Source: Pagrus major | Taxonomy: Eukaryota; Chordata; Actinopteri; Spariformes; Sparidae | DNA: 64,000 nucleotides | Direction of reading: 5' to 3' | Assembly: GCF_040436345.1 (NCBI RefSeq) | Contig: NC_133220.1 | Span: 2,136,056 to 2,200,055 of the forward strand | Part shown: in pieces, positions 30,461-42,200 of the stretch | Position numbering within the stretch: position 1 is the first letter of the stretch | How the letters are laid out: the number at the start of each line of letters is the position of its first letter | The notes under the pieces: model-generated | Told to the model about the DNA's origin: nothing | The model's input: only the letters and a program-made list of their open reading frames with translations | Database searches by the model: none | Translations under genes and position numbers: made by a program

Positions 30461-30892
30461 TCCCCTGAGGACACAGAGACTGTCATGGACAACACATCCT
30501 GTACAGGCAGAGGACGAGGACGAGGACAGGAGGACAAAGACTGACATCCTGAATACTTTCACATTTAGACACAACACAAAAAAAAGAATATGTGTATTAT
30601 AATCAACATTAATCATCATTTGGGACAAAGTTTGCTCCTTCAGCTCAAATTAAAAATGTTATTTTGTAACATAAAATGCTCTGAAAGATGAATCAGAGTA
30701 TCATCGTGTGTATGAACACATTTAATAATACATGTTTAGTGTCTGACAGTTCTGAGCACGATGGACCGTCTGATCTGAACATCTGAACACAAACAAGTCG
30801 ACACCATTGGACCCGATCATGTTCTGGTTTGTGATGCCAGCTCATGAACTGTCAGGCACAAGATACCATCTGTTGTTGCTCACATTTTTAAC

Positions 30893-31240
30893 TTAAAGGG
30901 ACAGTTCACCCCAACAGTCAATAATACATATTTTATCTGTGGTGATACTGATCCGTCTGGATTGTTTTGGTGGGAGTTTTGCAGATATCGGAGGTAGAGA
31001 TGTACGTAAAGTCACTCGTATGAATAGTACTCGAGTAAAAGTCTTAAAGTATCTGATATTAAATTTACTGAAGTATCAAAAGTACAAGTAAAAGTAAATT
31101 ATACGTATAGTTTTGATTACTGGAGTGATTTTAATTTACTTGAGTAAATGTACTTAGGTCGACATCTCTACGGCCAAAAAACTCTGCAACTCACACTAAA
31201 ACAATCTAGATGGAAACTTCTGGGTGAACTGTCCCTTTAA
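30893..31240. mobile_element. piggyBac-like (TTAA) MITE in the semaphorin 3' UTR
   Basis: Both ends are seen. The left end is TTAAAGGGACAGTTCACCCC, and the right end read on the other strand is TTAAAGGGACAGTTCACCCA, so about 19 bases match including the TTAA target site. The similarity continues inward (GGATTGTTTTGG against AGATTGTTTTAG), which gives long terminal inverted repeats. At 348 bp it has no coding capacity. A second element (30995-31170) appears to be inserted inside it. TTAA-type elements with AAAGGGACAGTTCACCC ends are widespread in fish. Confidence 0.75.
30995..31170. mobile_element. hAT-like MITE nested in the TTAA MITE
   Basis: The ends TAGAGATGT and ACATCTCTA are inverted copies. 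The interior carries the motif ACTYGAGTAAAAGT several times in both orientations, a sequence seen in common fish hAT-like repeats and again here at 28.24-28.69 kb. No clear 8-bp target duplication was found. Confidence 0.45.
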
Positions 31241-31955
31241 CGTCAACATTTGCTCTGAGCTGAAGTTTTTAGCTCAGCGAAGCCAAAAACAGTTTAAGCG
31301 AACTGATCTGAGTTTAAAGTTACTGTTTGTGGTGTTAGAGAGTCGTCCTGTCAGTATTTTTACTTTTATTTAGAAGTTAGATCGACACTCTTCATCAATC
31401 ATTTTCTAGTGTGACCCTTTTTTATCCAAAAATTTGTATTTAGACTTTCTGTACAACCAGTTCTTCATCGCACCTCATCAGATATCAGACATGACATTTG
31501 CTGCAAACCTGCAAATTCTTCATAATGTACTGACAAACTGGGGAAACGTATCAGGATCTCACACAACACACAGAAACATATATATATACAATATATACAC
31601 AGTATAAATTAATGACAGGAGACTAAACAAGGAAAGTGTTTGCCTGATTTACTGCTACACAAAAACATCTAATATTTTCTACATGTATTTATGTTTGTTC
31701 TGGGATGTAACGCCGATCACAGATAAACGTCTGGGCTTCGTACAAACCGACGGGCCTCAGTGGAAACGCACACCTGACATGGACCTTTGCCTGAGAATAC
31801 TTAATGTGTAGCTTATTAATTCTGCCATGTAACTAATAATTATTAATCACATTGATGTATATTAAAGAACTCTATTTTTGATAGTTTTCTTTTCTTTGTA
31901 TGCTAGATTTTAGTGCATTTTCTCTGTTTGTATAAGCTTGTGTTTCTCATGAATG

Positions 31956-31961
31956 AATAAA
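31956..31961 (+). terminator. Poly(A) signal of the semaphorin gene
   Basis: AATAAA in an AT-rich context 1.5 kb after the stop codon and upstream of the smpd4 5' region. Confidence 0.55.
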
Positions 31962-32346
31962 ACTTCACAACTCTAATAAGCTTTGAGATCAAGAACTGAG
32001 TAACAACATCGTGTTATAAACTGTATGTGAACATGCCACAAAATGATGTAAAATAAAAAATAAAAACATTTAAGGGTTTGCAGTGTTTTGACCAATATAA
32101 GACGGTTATACAGCTCATTGGTTTATTTTAAAAAGGTGAAATAGCACACACAGATTGTAATGTCATCACAGGCTCCTACTGTTAATATAACGACCTGATA
32201 CTCAGACAAATAATTAGACTGGCACAAAGATGTGGCAAAGAGACCGAACACATCAGCTGAACAACTGTATGGAGATTATCTGACATAATAAAGATAATTA
32301 ACTCTAGTGGTAGTGGACAGGACGGAAGATGATAATTTGGTGTTCA

Positions 32347-32552
32347 TTATTATTATTATTGTTATTATTATCATTATTATTGTTGTTATTATCATTGTTA
32401 TTATTATTATCATTATTATTATTATCATTATTATTATTATCATTATTATAATTATTATTGTTATTATCATTATCATTGTTATTATTATTATTATTATTGT
32501 TATTGTTATTATTATTATTATTATTATTATTGTTGTTGTTGTTGTTGTTGTT
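32347..32552. repeat. (ATT/GTT/ATC)n compound microsatellite
   Basis: About 200 bp of trinucleotide units, mainly ATT with ATC and GTT variants, ending in (GTT)n. It lies between the semaphorin 3' end and smpd4. It is open in several frames only because the unit lacks stops, giving poly-Ile/Leu or poly-Asn. Confidence 0.95.
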
Positions 32553-32591
32553 GAGAGGAGGAGCAGGTGTGGCAGTGGAAGTGCACTCTGG

Positions 32592-32640
32592 AGGCGGCAG
32601 GTGTCTCCACCAGGTGTCTCCACCAGGTGTCTCCACCAGG
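32592..32640 (+). repeat. 13-bp minisatellite CAGGTGTCTCCAC x3
   Basis: Three consecutive copies of CAGGTGTCTCCAC are followed by CAGGGGGCAG. The junction of the last copy and the following sequence makes a CTCF-like motif. Confidence 0.9.
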
Positions 32641-32646
32641 GGGCAG
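32633..32646 (+). promoter_or_regulatory. CTCF-like motif
   Basis: CCACCAGGGGGCAG matches the well-known CTCF core (CCACCAGGGGGC) exactly over 12 bases. It sits between the semaphorin 3' end and the smpd4 5' exons, a plausible boundary position. Binding is inferred from sequence only. Confidence 0.5.
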
Positions 32647-32699
32647 TAATGTGCAACACAGTGATTACAAACCAGAACACCACCGAAGAAGACGTCCCT

Positions 32700-33228
32700 G
32701 GCTGCCGCACGCTCGGTCGTGTTTGAATCAGACAAATGGAAACGCGGTTTGTGGAAAAGTAGTTGGATTTGTGATTTACTATCAGCGGTGAAGGTAAATA
32801 TGTGTTCAGATAAAAGATAAAGTTTCACTGAAAGTTTGTAGTTCATGTTTTAACGGACGCTTCCTGACTTCGCGGCTGTTTCTGTGAGTTTATTCCTCTT
32901 TGCTAGCTGCCGTTAGTCGGTTAGCTCTCGCTAGCTGCTGCTGCTGCCCTGCTCGGTCCACTGACAGGTAGCGGGCTCGGTTTCCAGTCAGTGGGAGACT
33001 TTGTTGAAGGATTAACAGAACCTGCAGTTATTCTCCTGTTTCAACAGCATGTGTTTGTTTCAAGGACCGAGTTTGTTTTCTGCTGAGGGAGCTAACAAAG
33101 TGATGCTAGGCTAGGTTGTGTCTCCAGCTGACTTTCAGCTGAGGAAATAAAAGAGTTGTGCGTGTTTACCGCCTTCAGGTGGGATCCAGGTGGACTGTGC
33201 ACAGGAAGAGACACACCTGCAGTCCTAC
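32700..33228 (+). promoter_or_regulatory. smpd4: smpd4 promoter and 5' UTR exons
   Basis: A likely first non-coding exon ends at 32967 (CTGACAG/GTAGCG). A second 5' segment starts at 33179 after TTCAG and runs into the ATG at 33229. The region around 32860-32970 is moderately GC-rich, with repeated GCTAGCTGC words. The transcription start is not visible from sequence. Confidence 0.5.
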
Positions 33229-36200
33229 ATGGCTGCTCCAACGTTGCAGCAGCCCAGCTACCTGCTGGTGAGTCTCCTTACATGATTGTTAACACTTTGA
33301 ACCAACTTGACCAAAGTTTCATCCAGATCTTCATCTAATCATTTGTGTTCATCAGACTGTCGTACAGCTCACACCTGTAGCTGACGTCGTATGTAATGAA
33401 TGTCTTTACCTGTGGGATTACATCTGAACTGTCTCCAGCTAAACGTGGCTCTTCACTCTGTGATCCACAAAATGTGCTGATTAATTCATGTGTTGTGATC
33501 TTGTTTCAGGCCAATCTTAAAGCCGACTCCACCACCAAAACTCTCCTTCAGCGATGCCAAGATCTGGTGAAGATCATTGATGAATATCCTGCGAAGGTGC
33601 GGTTGACTTTCCCAACACTGTCCTGTCTTTGCATCCTGATTCATGTGCTGTGAATGGCAATGGACTTTATCAGCCATATTTGTTAAACTGACTGGTCATT
33701 GTGAGTCTGTAAAATGATTGTTGTAGTTGTCACAATATCAACTCCTACATGATGAAAAACTACAACTCTTCATATTCAAAACTTTGTTATGTAGTGTTTA
33801 ATTTGTCATTCAATAACCATAATACCTGTCTAATTATACAACACCTTGCAAATTGATAAAAAATACAGTAGTAATAAAACAAATAATTGTATGTTCACAA
33901 TAAGAAGGCTTTTATATAAAGAGAAGAAGTTTTCACAAGAGGACACTGACGTTACTCGTCTTAGATCTTCAGGTAGAGAGTTCCCTTATTTCAAAAGCCC
34001 GGTCACCTTTTTTAACGAGACAGGACTTCGACAGGACTTCGACAGGACGGTCACAGCTGAGGATCTAAGGTTACGTACAGGCTCAGAGGGAACCAGTTAG
34101 TCAGAGTTATAGTTGGGACCCGAACCTGGCAGAGCTTTAAAAGTCAGCAGTAGACATGCAACCAGTGAACAGACGCAAGGATGTGGACTCTTATGATGTT
34201 AACAAGAAGAGTAGCAGCCGCAATTTGAACAAGTTGGAGGCGAGAGATGGCGTTCCCTTAAAGCCCAGAATAAAGGGCAGTGCCATAATCTCTGCTTGGT
34301 GGAATAAAAGCACAAATTATCTTTTAAAGGTTCACTTCAGATAAAACTGACTTCTATTAAAATGCATTTATTGGTGCACCAGATGCAATTACATAAATGA
34401 CTGCCGATATAGATATGAAGCATCACATGGAGTCCCGTGTGGTGGAGCATTTACTTTTATGTGCTGTACAGCAGCTGTATCTGAACACTATCTCAATCCC
34501 CACATTGTGTTTAAACAAGCTTAATGGGCAGAAACATGGCAGACAGTCAGCTGTTTCTCTGACGGGGCTGACCTGACCTTATATGGTTGGTGTTTGAAGT
34601 ATGAGGAGACAGCTGCTTGAACTTTGACTTCAGAGTTTCACTTTGAGTTTCTTCACTTTCTCTTAAAATACATTTTGTGTTGTAATTTGGACTTTGATTC
34701 ACAATCAGAAGGTCACATCCCAAGATCAAAGGTTGAATGTACACTGGTGATATTAAGGTTTGAGATGAACTCTTTCTGGACTTTCCTCTGTTCAGATGTG
34801 GTGCATCCCTTTATGTGTTAGACATAAATGTTATTGTGTCATCATTGTTCCTCTTATGTATGTGAGGGCGTCACTGAGGACAGATGAAGTTCTGTTTGAG
34901 AGCAGCTGTTGTGCTGTTGGTGCTTCATGACTGACACAAAGGATGAATGTGAGGCAGCAGTATCACAGTCTGTGTGTGTTGTATTATAGTCTGTAGCTTC
35001 ATTATCTACTGTGTTGTAGTGAAACAGTGGCCACAGAGCTGCTGTGGGGACGGCACTGGTCCATAACCCACAATACACTTCTACTGCTGACTAGAGCAGA
35101 TTTTTAGGGCCGATGCCGATTCTGATTTTGGGGATTAAAGAAATTCAGATATTGATATATCAGCTGATATTCTTATATTCGCAGAATATACACTGTACAT
35201 AAACACACATTTTTTTGTTAATGAACCCTCAAATGTGATTATCACGCTTGAGGTGACACAGGTTTATACATTACATACTTGAGGCAGGATATTTTACAGT
35301 AAAAAAAAAACCCCAAAACTTTATTGTCCAAGATGACGTCAGTTCACCGAAACAATAAACTTCACTGCAAGTAATAATTATAAACTACCCCGAGCATGTT
35401 TTTCTATATTATTTTCAGTATTAAAAAAACAGATCTATTAACCAGAGTTGGCAGATATAACGCTTTGCTCATATGATATTTTTAAAGCATTTCATACTTT
35501 AATAACAGCCGAGAGAAATGATCCTGCTTCGACTAATTCATTCTGTCATTTTCATAATATTTGCATTCTTCTTCCTCCAACTCTTGCTAAGAACGAATGT
35601 CATTTCAGTACAGTTTGGCATTTAATTGACTGTAGTACAACCACAGTAAAGGCTTTCTGTGGTTGTAAACTGCAGCGCTGTCTGTTACAGCCGTCCAACT
35701 TTTGTGTAAAGTTCAAATGATTAATCGATTTGGCTAATTAATCGCTGCCGATAGGAAGTTTTACAAATTATTCATATTGGTAGAACATAGCTTCGAAAGT
35801 GGCCGCTGGCTGCTGAACTTGTTGTGTTTTATTTTTATAGAATTTTATATTTTTATATTTATTATTTAATTATTTATTAGTTAGCGTTTATGGTTCAGTG
35901 ATCAAAATGTATTTATTTCATTAGAGATTTGCTACTTTGACTAGGCTGGGGGATTTTGTTTATTATGAGGCAATTAATCAGGTGTCGGCCGTTCCCTGCT
36001 CCAAATTATCATTATTGTATCGACCTTAAAAAATGCTTTATTGGTCGACCTCTGACTAAAATGATAACTGTGTGTGTGTGTGTTTCCCTTCAGGAGCTGC
36101 ACTTGATTTTCCCCTGGCTGGTGGAGAGTGTGTTTGGCAGTCTGGACGGCATCATCGCCGGCTGGAACCTGCGACTCCTGCACTCCCGGAGCAATGAGTA

Positions 36201-39200
36201 CAACATCGTGATGGAGTTTCTGAACCCCAGGTACTTCCACTTTCTTTTCTTTATGATCACAGCGACATGTGTTCACGTCACGTCAAACTGAACACTGTTA
36301 TTTTTCTCATCTGATTATGTTTTATTTTCAGTGGGCCGATGATGAACCTGGTGTACAAACTTCAAGCAGAAGAGTACAAATATGAAATACCCGTCAATTA
36401 TCTCCCGGTAAGAGCGTTGGCATCACCGGCGTCACATCTGACAATCAGATACATGACGATACATGTTTGAGTTTCTCTGTGTAAGCGGACTAATCCTGGA
36501 CGCATCGAATTACATTTTTCACCAGTTTTGACTCGCTCGTGAGAGACGCTCTTTTGTGGCTGACTTGTTTAATTCAGGTATCAAGAAAGTTCAGCACCCG
36601 ACCTGTGTATGTTTCTTTATTTTGTTTTAAGCACGAGGGACAGAATGACTGCTGCAAATACTGATCCATAAGACGACCACCAAATACATTTAGCAGAAAA
36701 ACTGCTCAGTGCAGAGCTGTTATCTTGACTCCAGTTGTAGATTTACTAGTTAACAGCTAAAGAATTGTAACTGATGCCTGTTTTGATAAATGTCAGCGAT
36801 ATCCACCTCTGCTTGTTTCACTGTAGCTTCACGTTGTAGCCTGAATGTTCTCACACTGTGTGTTATGTGTTGAAGGGTCCAGTGAAGGCCTGCATCCAGC
36901 AGGGAGTTCTGCCGGACTGTCCGCTGTTCCACAACAAGCTGCAGTTCCCCCCGGCCGGTCTGCTCACTCTGAACCTCGCGCTCAGTATCCTTCCCAACAC
37001 AAACGCTAATCTGTCTGGGTCTGTGTCTGTTCCTCTCTCCAGACACTCAGCTCCTTAATCTGTCTTTCCAAATATATCCTGCAACGAACAACTATTATTG
37101 TTGTTGAGAATTAATCTGCTAAGATTTTTTGATTAATCGTTAAGTCTATGATGTCTTAAAATTGCTTGTTTTTGTCTCAAATATATTCAGGTTACTATCA
37201 TATGTGACAGAGACATGCAGCAGATTGGAGAAACTAATCTGAAAATATGTAGCATTTAATGCCGTTTTTGTTTAAAAAACGACAGAAACCAACTGATTAT
37301 GACAGTAGTTGCCTGTTTGTTTTAGATGAAGGACTGATTAGTTAGACAACTAATAATTTCAGCTTTAATCAGTTTAATCAGTGTTCATACAAGACGAGGG
37401 AGGGAACAGACTTACATCACTGTGCACTTCTGTTATTCCTTAATGTTCTGCAGATCCATTTGAATTCTTCATGTTCAATTTTGCCTTCTGTCTCATCACG
37501 CCAAAGGTGAGTTAGCCAGAGTTCTCTCAGTGATATTTGTGAGTGTAAATCATCATTTTCTGCTCAAGTTTGTACCAAGTCGAGACTGTTGAAGACAAGA
37601 CTGTTGATTTATGAGGTTTAATATGTTTGCTATAAATTATATTCAGAGAGCTGACTCCTTTGATCATGTATACAAACGATTATTAATAAGAACTAACTTT
37701 TATATATGTTCTTTATAAATGAACGCAACCACCTGCCATATCAACTGATCAGTGCTCTGTGTGGTTTCAGATTTATCCTCCAGGTCAACATGGAAGCTCC
37801 ACTGACAGCGCCTACTTTGTGCTTGTGGACAGTTACCTTAAATACTTCCTCCCCAGTGAAGGCAGTGTGCCCCCGTCCCCTTTCTCTGACTCCAGAGGCT
37901 CCGTAACTGCACCTTCACCGAGGTATTTACAGCAACAAAGGATTCACTCCTGTTTGACGATTTTAGCAAAAAGATGAGAAGATTAGTTTTTCATGCAAAC
38001 CTTTTGATGAAGAAGCTCCCAGTGGAGGTTGAAACAGTTGAATGTCTAAGACAGAATAATAACAAATTATTGTATTTTTCTCTCCTCCCACCTTAAATTC
38101 AACAGATCTTCTAGTGTTTCTTTTGCTGGTTATGGCGTTCACAGCCCCAGTCTGCTGAAACATCACATATTCCATCAACCCTCAGTTAACGCAGACCCAG
38201 CAGCCCAGGAAATCTGGAGGTCTGAAACACTGCTGCAAGTAAGACACATGGAAAACACACAGTTATAAAATCACATTACTGAGAAGAAAGATGGGAGAAA
38301 GTGGCCGAAGAGTAATATTATGAAATAAGAGTTTATAGTGGTGGATCTGTTTGGTATTAAGGCTAAAAGTGTGTGCGTCTGTGTGTTTGTTGTCAGATGT
38401 TTGTGGAGATCTGGCTCCATCACTACTCTCTGGAGATGTACCAGAAGCTGCAGTCCCCTCAGGTGAAGGTAAGAGAAATACTCCCCCACCTCCCTTCTCC
38501 TCCCCCCTCCTCCCCCATGCACTGCAGCATCTCATGGCTGGCTATTGACTGGCTGACCACAGCTCCACCCCCCCACACCTCCATCATCTCTCTGTCCCAT
38601 CTCGGAGCGAGCCCAGTGTGGGGAAACGTTCTCCTACTCCAACACTAAGTTCTGTAGCTTGTGTATGAGCTGAGTTTTAACACCCTGAGCTGAGAGGGTG
38701 AAGTTGTCCACAAGCTTTTAATGTTTTAGGTTAAGATTACAAAAGAATGATTGTTTATCACTACTGAAGGACAACTTCACCCATAACTCCGTTCACACTG
38801 CAAGCAGCCACATGTCAGCATACAATCAGTAGCGTGTGAGTGTTTAAAATGATTTCCTGTTGACTTGGTGCAACTGCTGAAAGACTGCAGCCACAAACAG
38901 ACATGAATCAGATGAATGATTTCAAGTTTTTTTGAGTAGCTTGCAGTGTGAATGCACAGCAGACTTCCCTGTTCTCCCCTTTAGAAGCATCAGGTTTTCT
39001 GGGTCATATATTAGGAAATATGCTTTTAAAAGCTTTTTAGTGTTTATAGCACGGGCATAGCTGCAGAGTAAAGCTGCTGCAGAGTAAAGCTGCTGCTTTA
39101 AGGAGTCTGGCATGTGTTCACAGTAGTAGTGCTTTTGCCTCCTTTCACGACCTTTGCACGCTGCATGTCCTGATCACCAAGTTGTTTTGGTTGTTTCTTT

Positions 39201-42200
39201 TCACGTATGTTCTGTGTGTGGTTGCACCTGAAACACCAACATAAAGCCACAGCAGGGTGAAGGTTTCAGATCGCTCTGTAGACGGTGCACAACAGATTGG
39301 ATCCCCTGTTAATGATCTCCAAGCAGAGATGCTCTATAGTACCGTTTTTGTTTTGAATTGTTTGAATCTACAGCGCTGGCCTGTGGAAATGCTCTCGGAA
39401 AAATGTCAATACTATTTCGTGTCAGGTCGGCTGGTCTTGTTTGTGGATCATGCAGCACAGTGAACTCCAGGACAATCTGCCATTGAGTTTCCTAAGAAGA
39501 CAGTATTACTGCAGTGAAAGTCAGCCTCACAGTGATAAACAAAGCAGTGTGCACAGATGAATCCACAGTGTGAAGTCAGCCGGCCAGTTGCCCCTGATGT
39601 AGATCCCTCTGCAGTTGGTCATCGTGGCCGTTAAATGTGGCCACTTTCTGTGCTCATTTCCATTCAGACCCATAGTATTAATAATTATTAACATTAAAAT
39701 GTTCGTTTAGAAAGTTTTGAATTTTCTAATTGTTCTGCACGTCCTTGTCTCACCGAACAACCAAGGTGGCGAGTGCAAAGTAGCATGACGCATTAATTTA
39801 CATTAGCCACATTTTAGGATGTACTGTACATTTATCCTTCAAATATTTAACAGAATTACTCGGTAAAAAAAAAAATCAAGCACATGGAGCAATGTAGAAG
39901 TTCAGTTAGATCACCTGGACCCCATCAAGTACCTCATCAAGGCTTTACAGTTTATATAAAGAGGTCAAGACGATCCTAACACGTGATGACAGGAAGAATT
40001 ATTAATATATCTTATTAATATCCTATTTTGAACAGCAGCACTGCACTTTCTTTTAAGCATCCACTTGGATGCTGTCAACCTGTCAGTTGTCAACTTTTTA
40101 TGGTCACAGTACATCAAATAAAGGCATAAATTACATTTCTGAATGATGACCATGTTGTAATGCAATATTCAATATACCAGGTTTTACTGCCCACCTGTCA
40201 AAAACAATCCCAGTGAGCCTTTATGCTGGTGTTGTTTAATAAAGCCTTGTAGTTATATACGCTTTGACCCTCAGCTCTATAGATTGCATGGTTAGTGTGA
40301 TGCAGTAAACACTTGCTTATCCGCCTAACAACACTGTTTCCTCAGTTTTTATGGAGCGGTATTGTTGCTGGTAGTTACCTCAAAATCTAAAGTAAGTACA
40401 GCTAACGGCCGACAATTAATTGTTTGGTCCATAAACATCATAAAACAAAAAAAAGAAATTTTTATGGAGCTCAAGTTCATCTTCATATGAGTTGATTTGT
40501 CTGACTAACAGTCAAAAACCTGTTAGTCAGGTTTTCTTACATTATAATGTAAGAAAAGGAAAAACAGCAAATCCTGACGTTAAAAGGTGAAACATTTCCT
40601 TGAAAAATAATTTCAATCAATCATCAAAATCATTTCTGATTCTGTATCAGGTACTGAACTCCATTACTGCTCCATAAGACTACATAGGAAACAGTGAAAT
40701 CACCCTTTAACTCCTGTGTAACACGCTGTTAAATGACCTGCAGCGTTAACATTGCAGTCTTCGTCTCCTGTAACACGTCTGAACTAAAAGCTCATCCTGT
40801 AAGATGTATTAACTGCTGTGTTGAGTTACTGTGTTGTGTTCTGTGTTCATCCTGTCACGAGTGGACTGAAACTGTAAGATTCTGGCCAAGTCTCAAAATA
40901 AAGATATCAGAACTATATTACACTTTAACCAACACGATGCTTTTATTGGCACAACAGAATCTTACAGTTTATCAGAGTTCACTCTGTTAATGGTGTTAAA
41001 CATTAGGGATGGGAATTATTAGAACCGGAATGCAAAAATCTATTTATGTGAATATATCCATCTGAATATATGTTAAAGTATTTTAAAACACACAAACTGG
41101 TGCATTTTTTACACTCGCTGTTATTGCCAATAGAGGATTGGAAGTAAAGCACTGATCCACGATAGCGCTCCTGTCTTTGCTTCAGAGGGAGTCGTGTGTA
41201 CAACTCAGTAAAATAATTGATATAAATGTTAATGGACAAAACATACTTCTTAGTGAAAAGAATTTCCCCTTGTGGGATTAAAATAGTATAATAAATTAAA
41301 TAAATTAAATTAAATTATCTTTCCTTTGACATTGACACCAGTTTGATGTTGTGTGAAATGATTCCCATCCTTACAACATGTAATCCTCTTTGTGTGGCGA
41401 GCGGAAACGTCTCTTCATCGTTCCCCAGCAGTTACAGCGTTGTGTTCCCACAGTCAATATTTTATTTTTGTTTGTCTCCTCTCCTGTTTTCTGCTTCTTC
41501 CCTCCTCAACATTTGTGGACAATGTTCCTCTCTGGTTGCACTCTCCTTTTCGCTGCCTCCTTTTCTCCTGTTCTCATGTGTTCCTTCCTCCTGCCACCTT
41601 TTCTTTTTTCCTCCTCCTCTTCCTCGCCTTCCCTTATTGTCACTTTTCCCCTTCCTCTCTCTTCACTGTTGTTCCTCCTCCTCTTCCACCTTTTGTCGTC
41701 TTTCCTCTTCGTCATCTTCCTCTCCCCCCTGGTGGTTACGGGTGAACAGCTGGCGCTGCTGCAGTATCGCCTCAGTATGTCCAGCATGCCGTGCCAACCC
41801 CACGCCCCACCAGGCTCTGGGACCCTCCACACCTACCAAGTACTTTTACCTTTTCATTCACCCCCGCCCCTCTGGGGCCTCCTGGAGGTAAACCTAAATC
41901 ATTAAGGTTTCAGTCAAGGGTACTTCTCTCATTCTGACAAACAGTGTAAGACATCATCCCTCCAGTCACCAACATAATGCTGGCAGATAGCAGCTTCGGC
42001 TGATTGGTCGCATGTTTCCTGCTTTTGCACTAAATGGCCATCATGTGAATGGTAAGCAAGTAAAAGGTGGACGTGGAGGTGAAGTGTGATGCACAAATAT
42101 CATCACCCACAATCCAAATGATAAAACACAGTTGAGCCTTATTAAACGTCAGCAGTTCCTGTTCATGCTGGCCTGTTGTTACCTCGAGGTCAGGGATGTT

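Larger units (their letters stand above)
30461..31980 (+). other. Semaphorin 3' UTR
   Basis: AT-rich non-coding sequence from the stop codon to a canonical AATAAA at 31956-31961. It includes a whole MITE at 30893-31240. A second cluster of AATAAA-like hexamers lies near 32050-32065, so the end could be slightly further downstream. The UTR boundary is inferred, not supported by transcripts. Confidence 0.6.
38469..41749 (+). other. smpd4 intron 9, no gene
   Basis: AT-rich intron with a tandem 16-bp duplication (CTGCAGAGTAAAGCTG, about 39060-39095), twin palindromes at 40501-40557 and a pyrimidine-rich tract at about 41455-41740. No exon other than the cassette exon at its end was recognised. 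Confidence 0.6.

Noticed and set aside
32276-32846. Long poly-Asn and poly-Ile frames on both strands
   Set aside because: Translation of the ATT/ATC/GTT microsatellite.
41343-41905. Overlapping + strand frames of up to 182 codons and a minus-strand frame
   Set aside because: Products of the pyrimidine-rich tract; only 41750-41839 is a credible exon.
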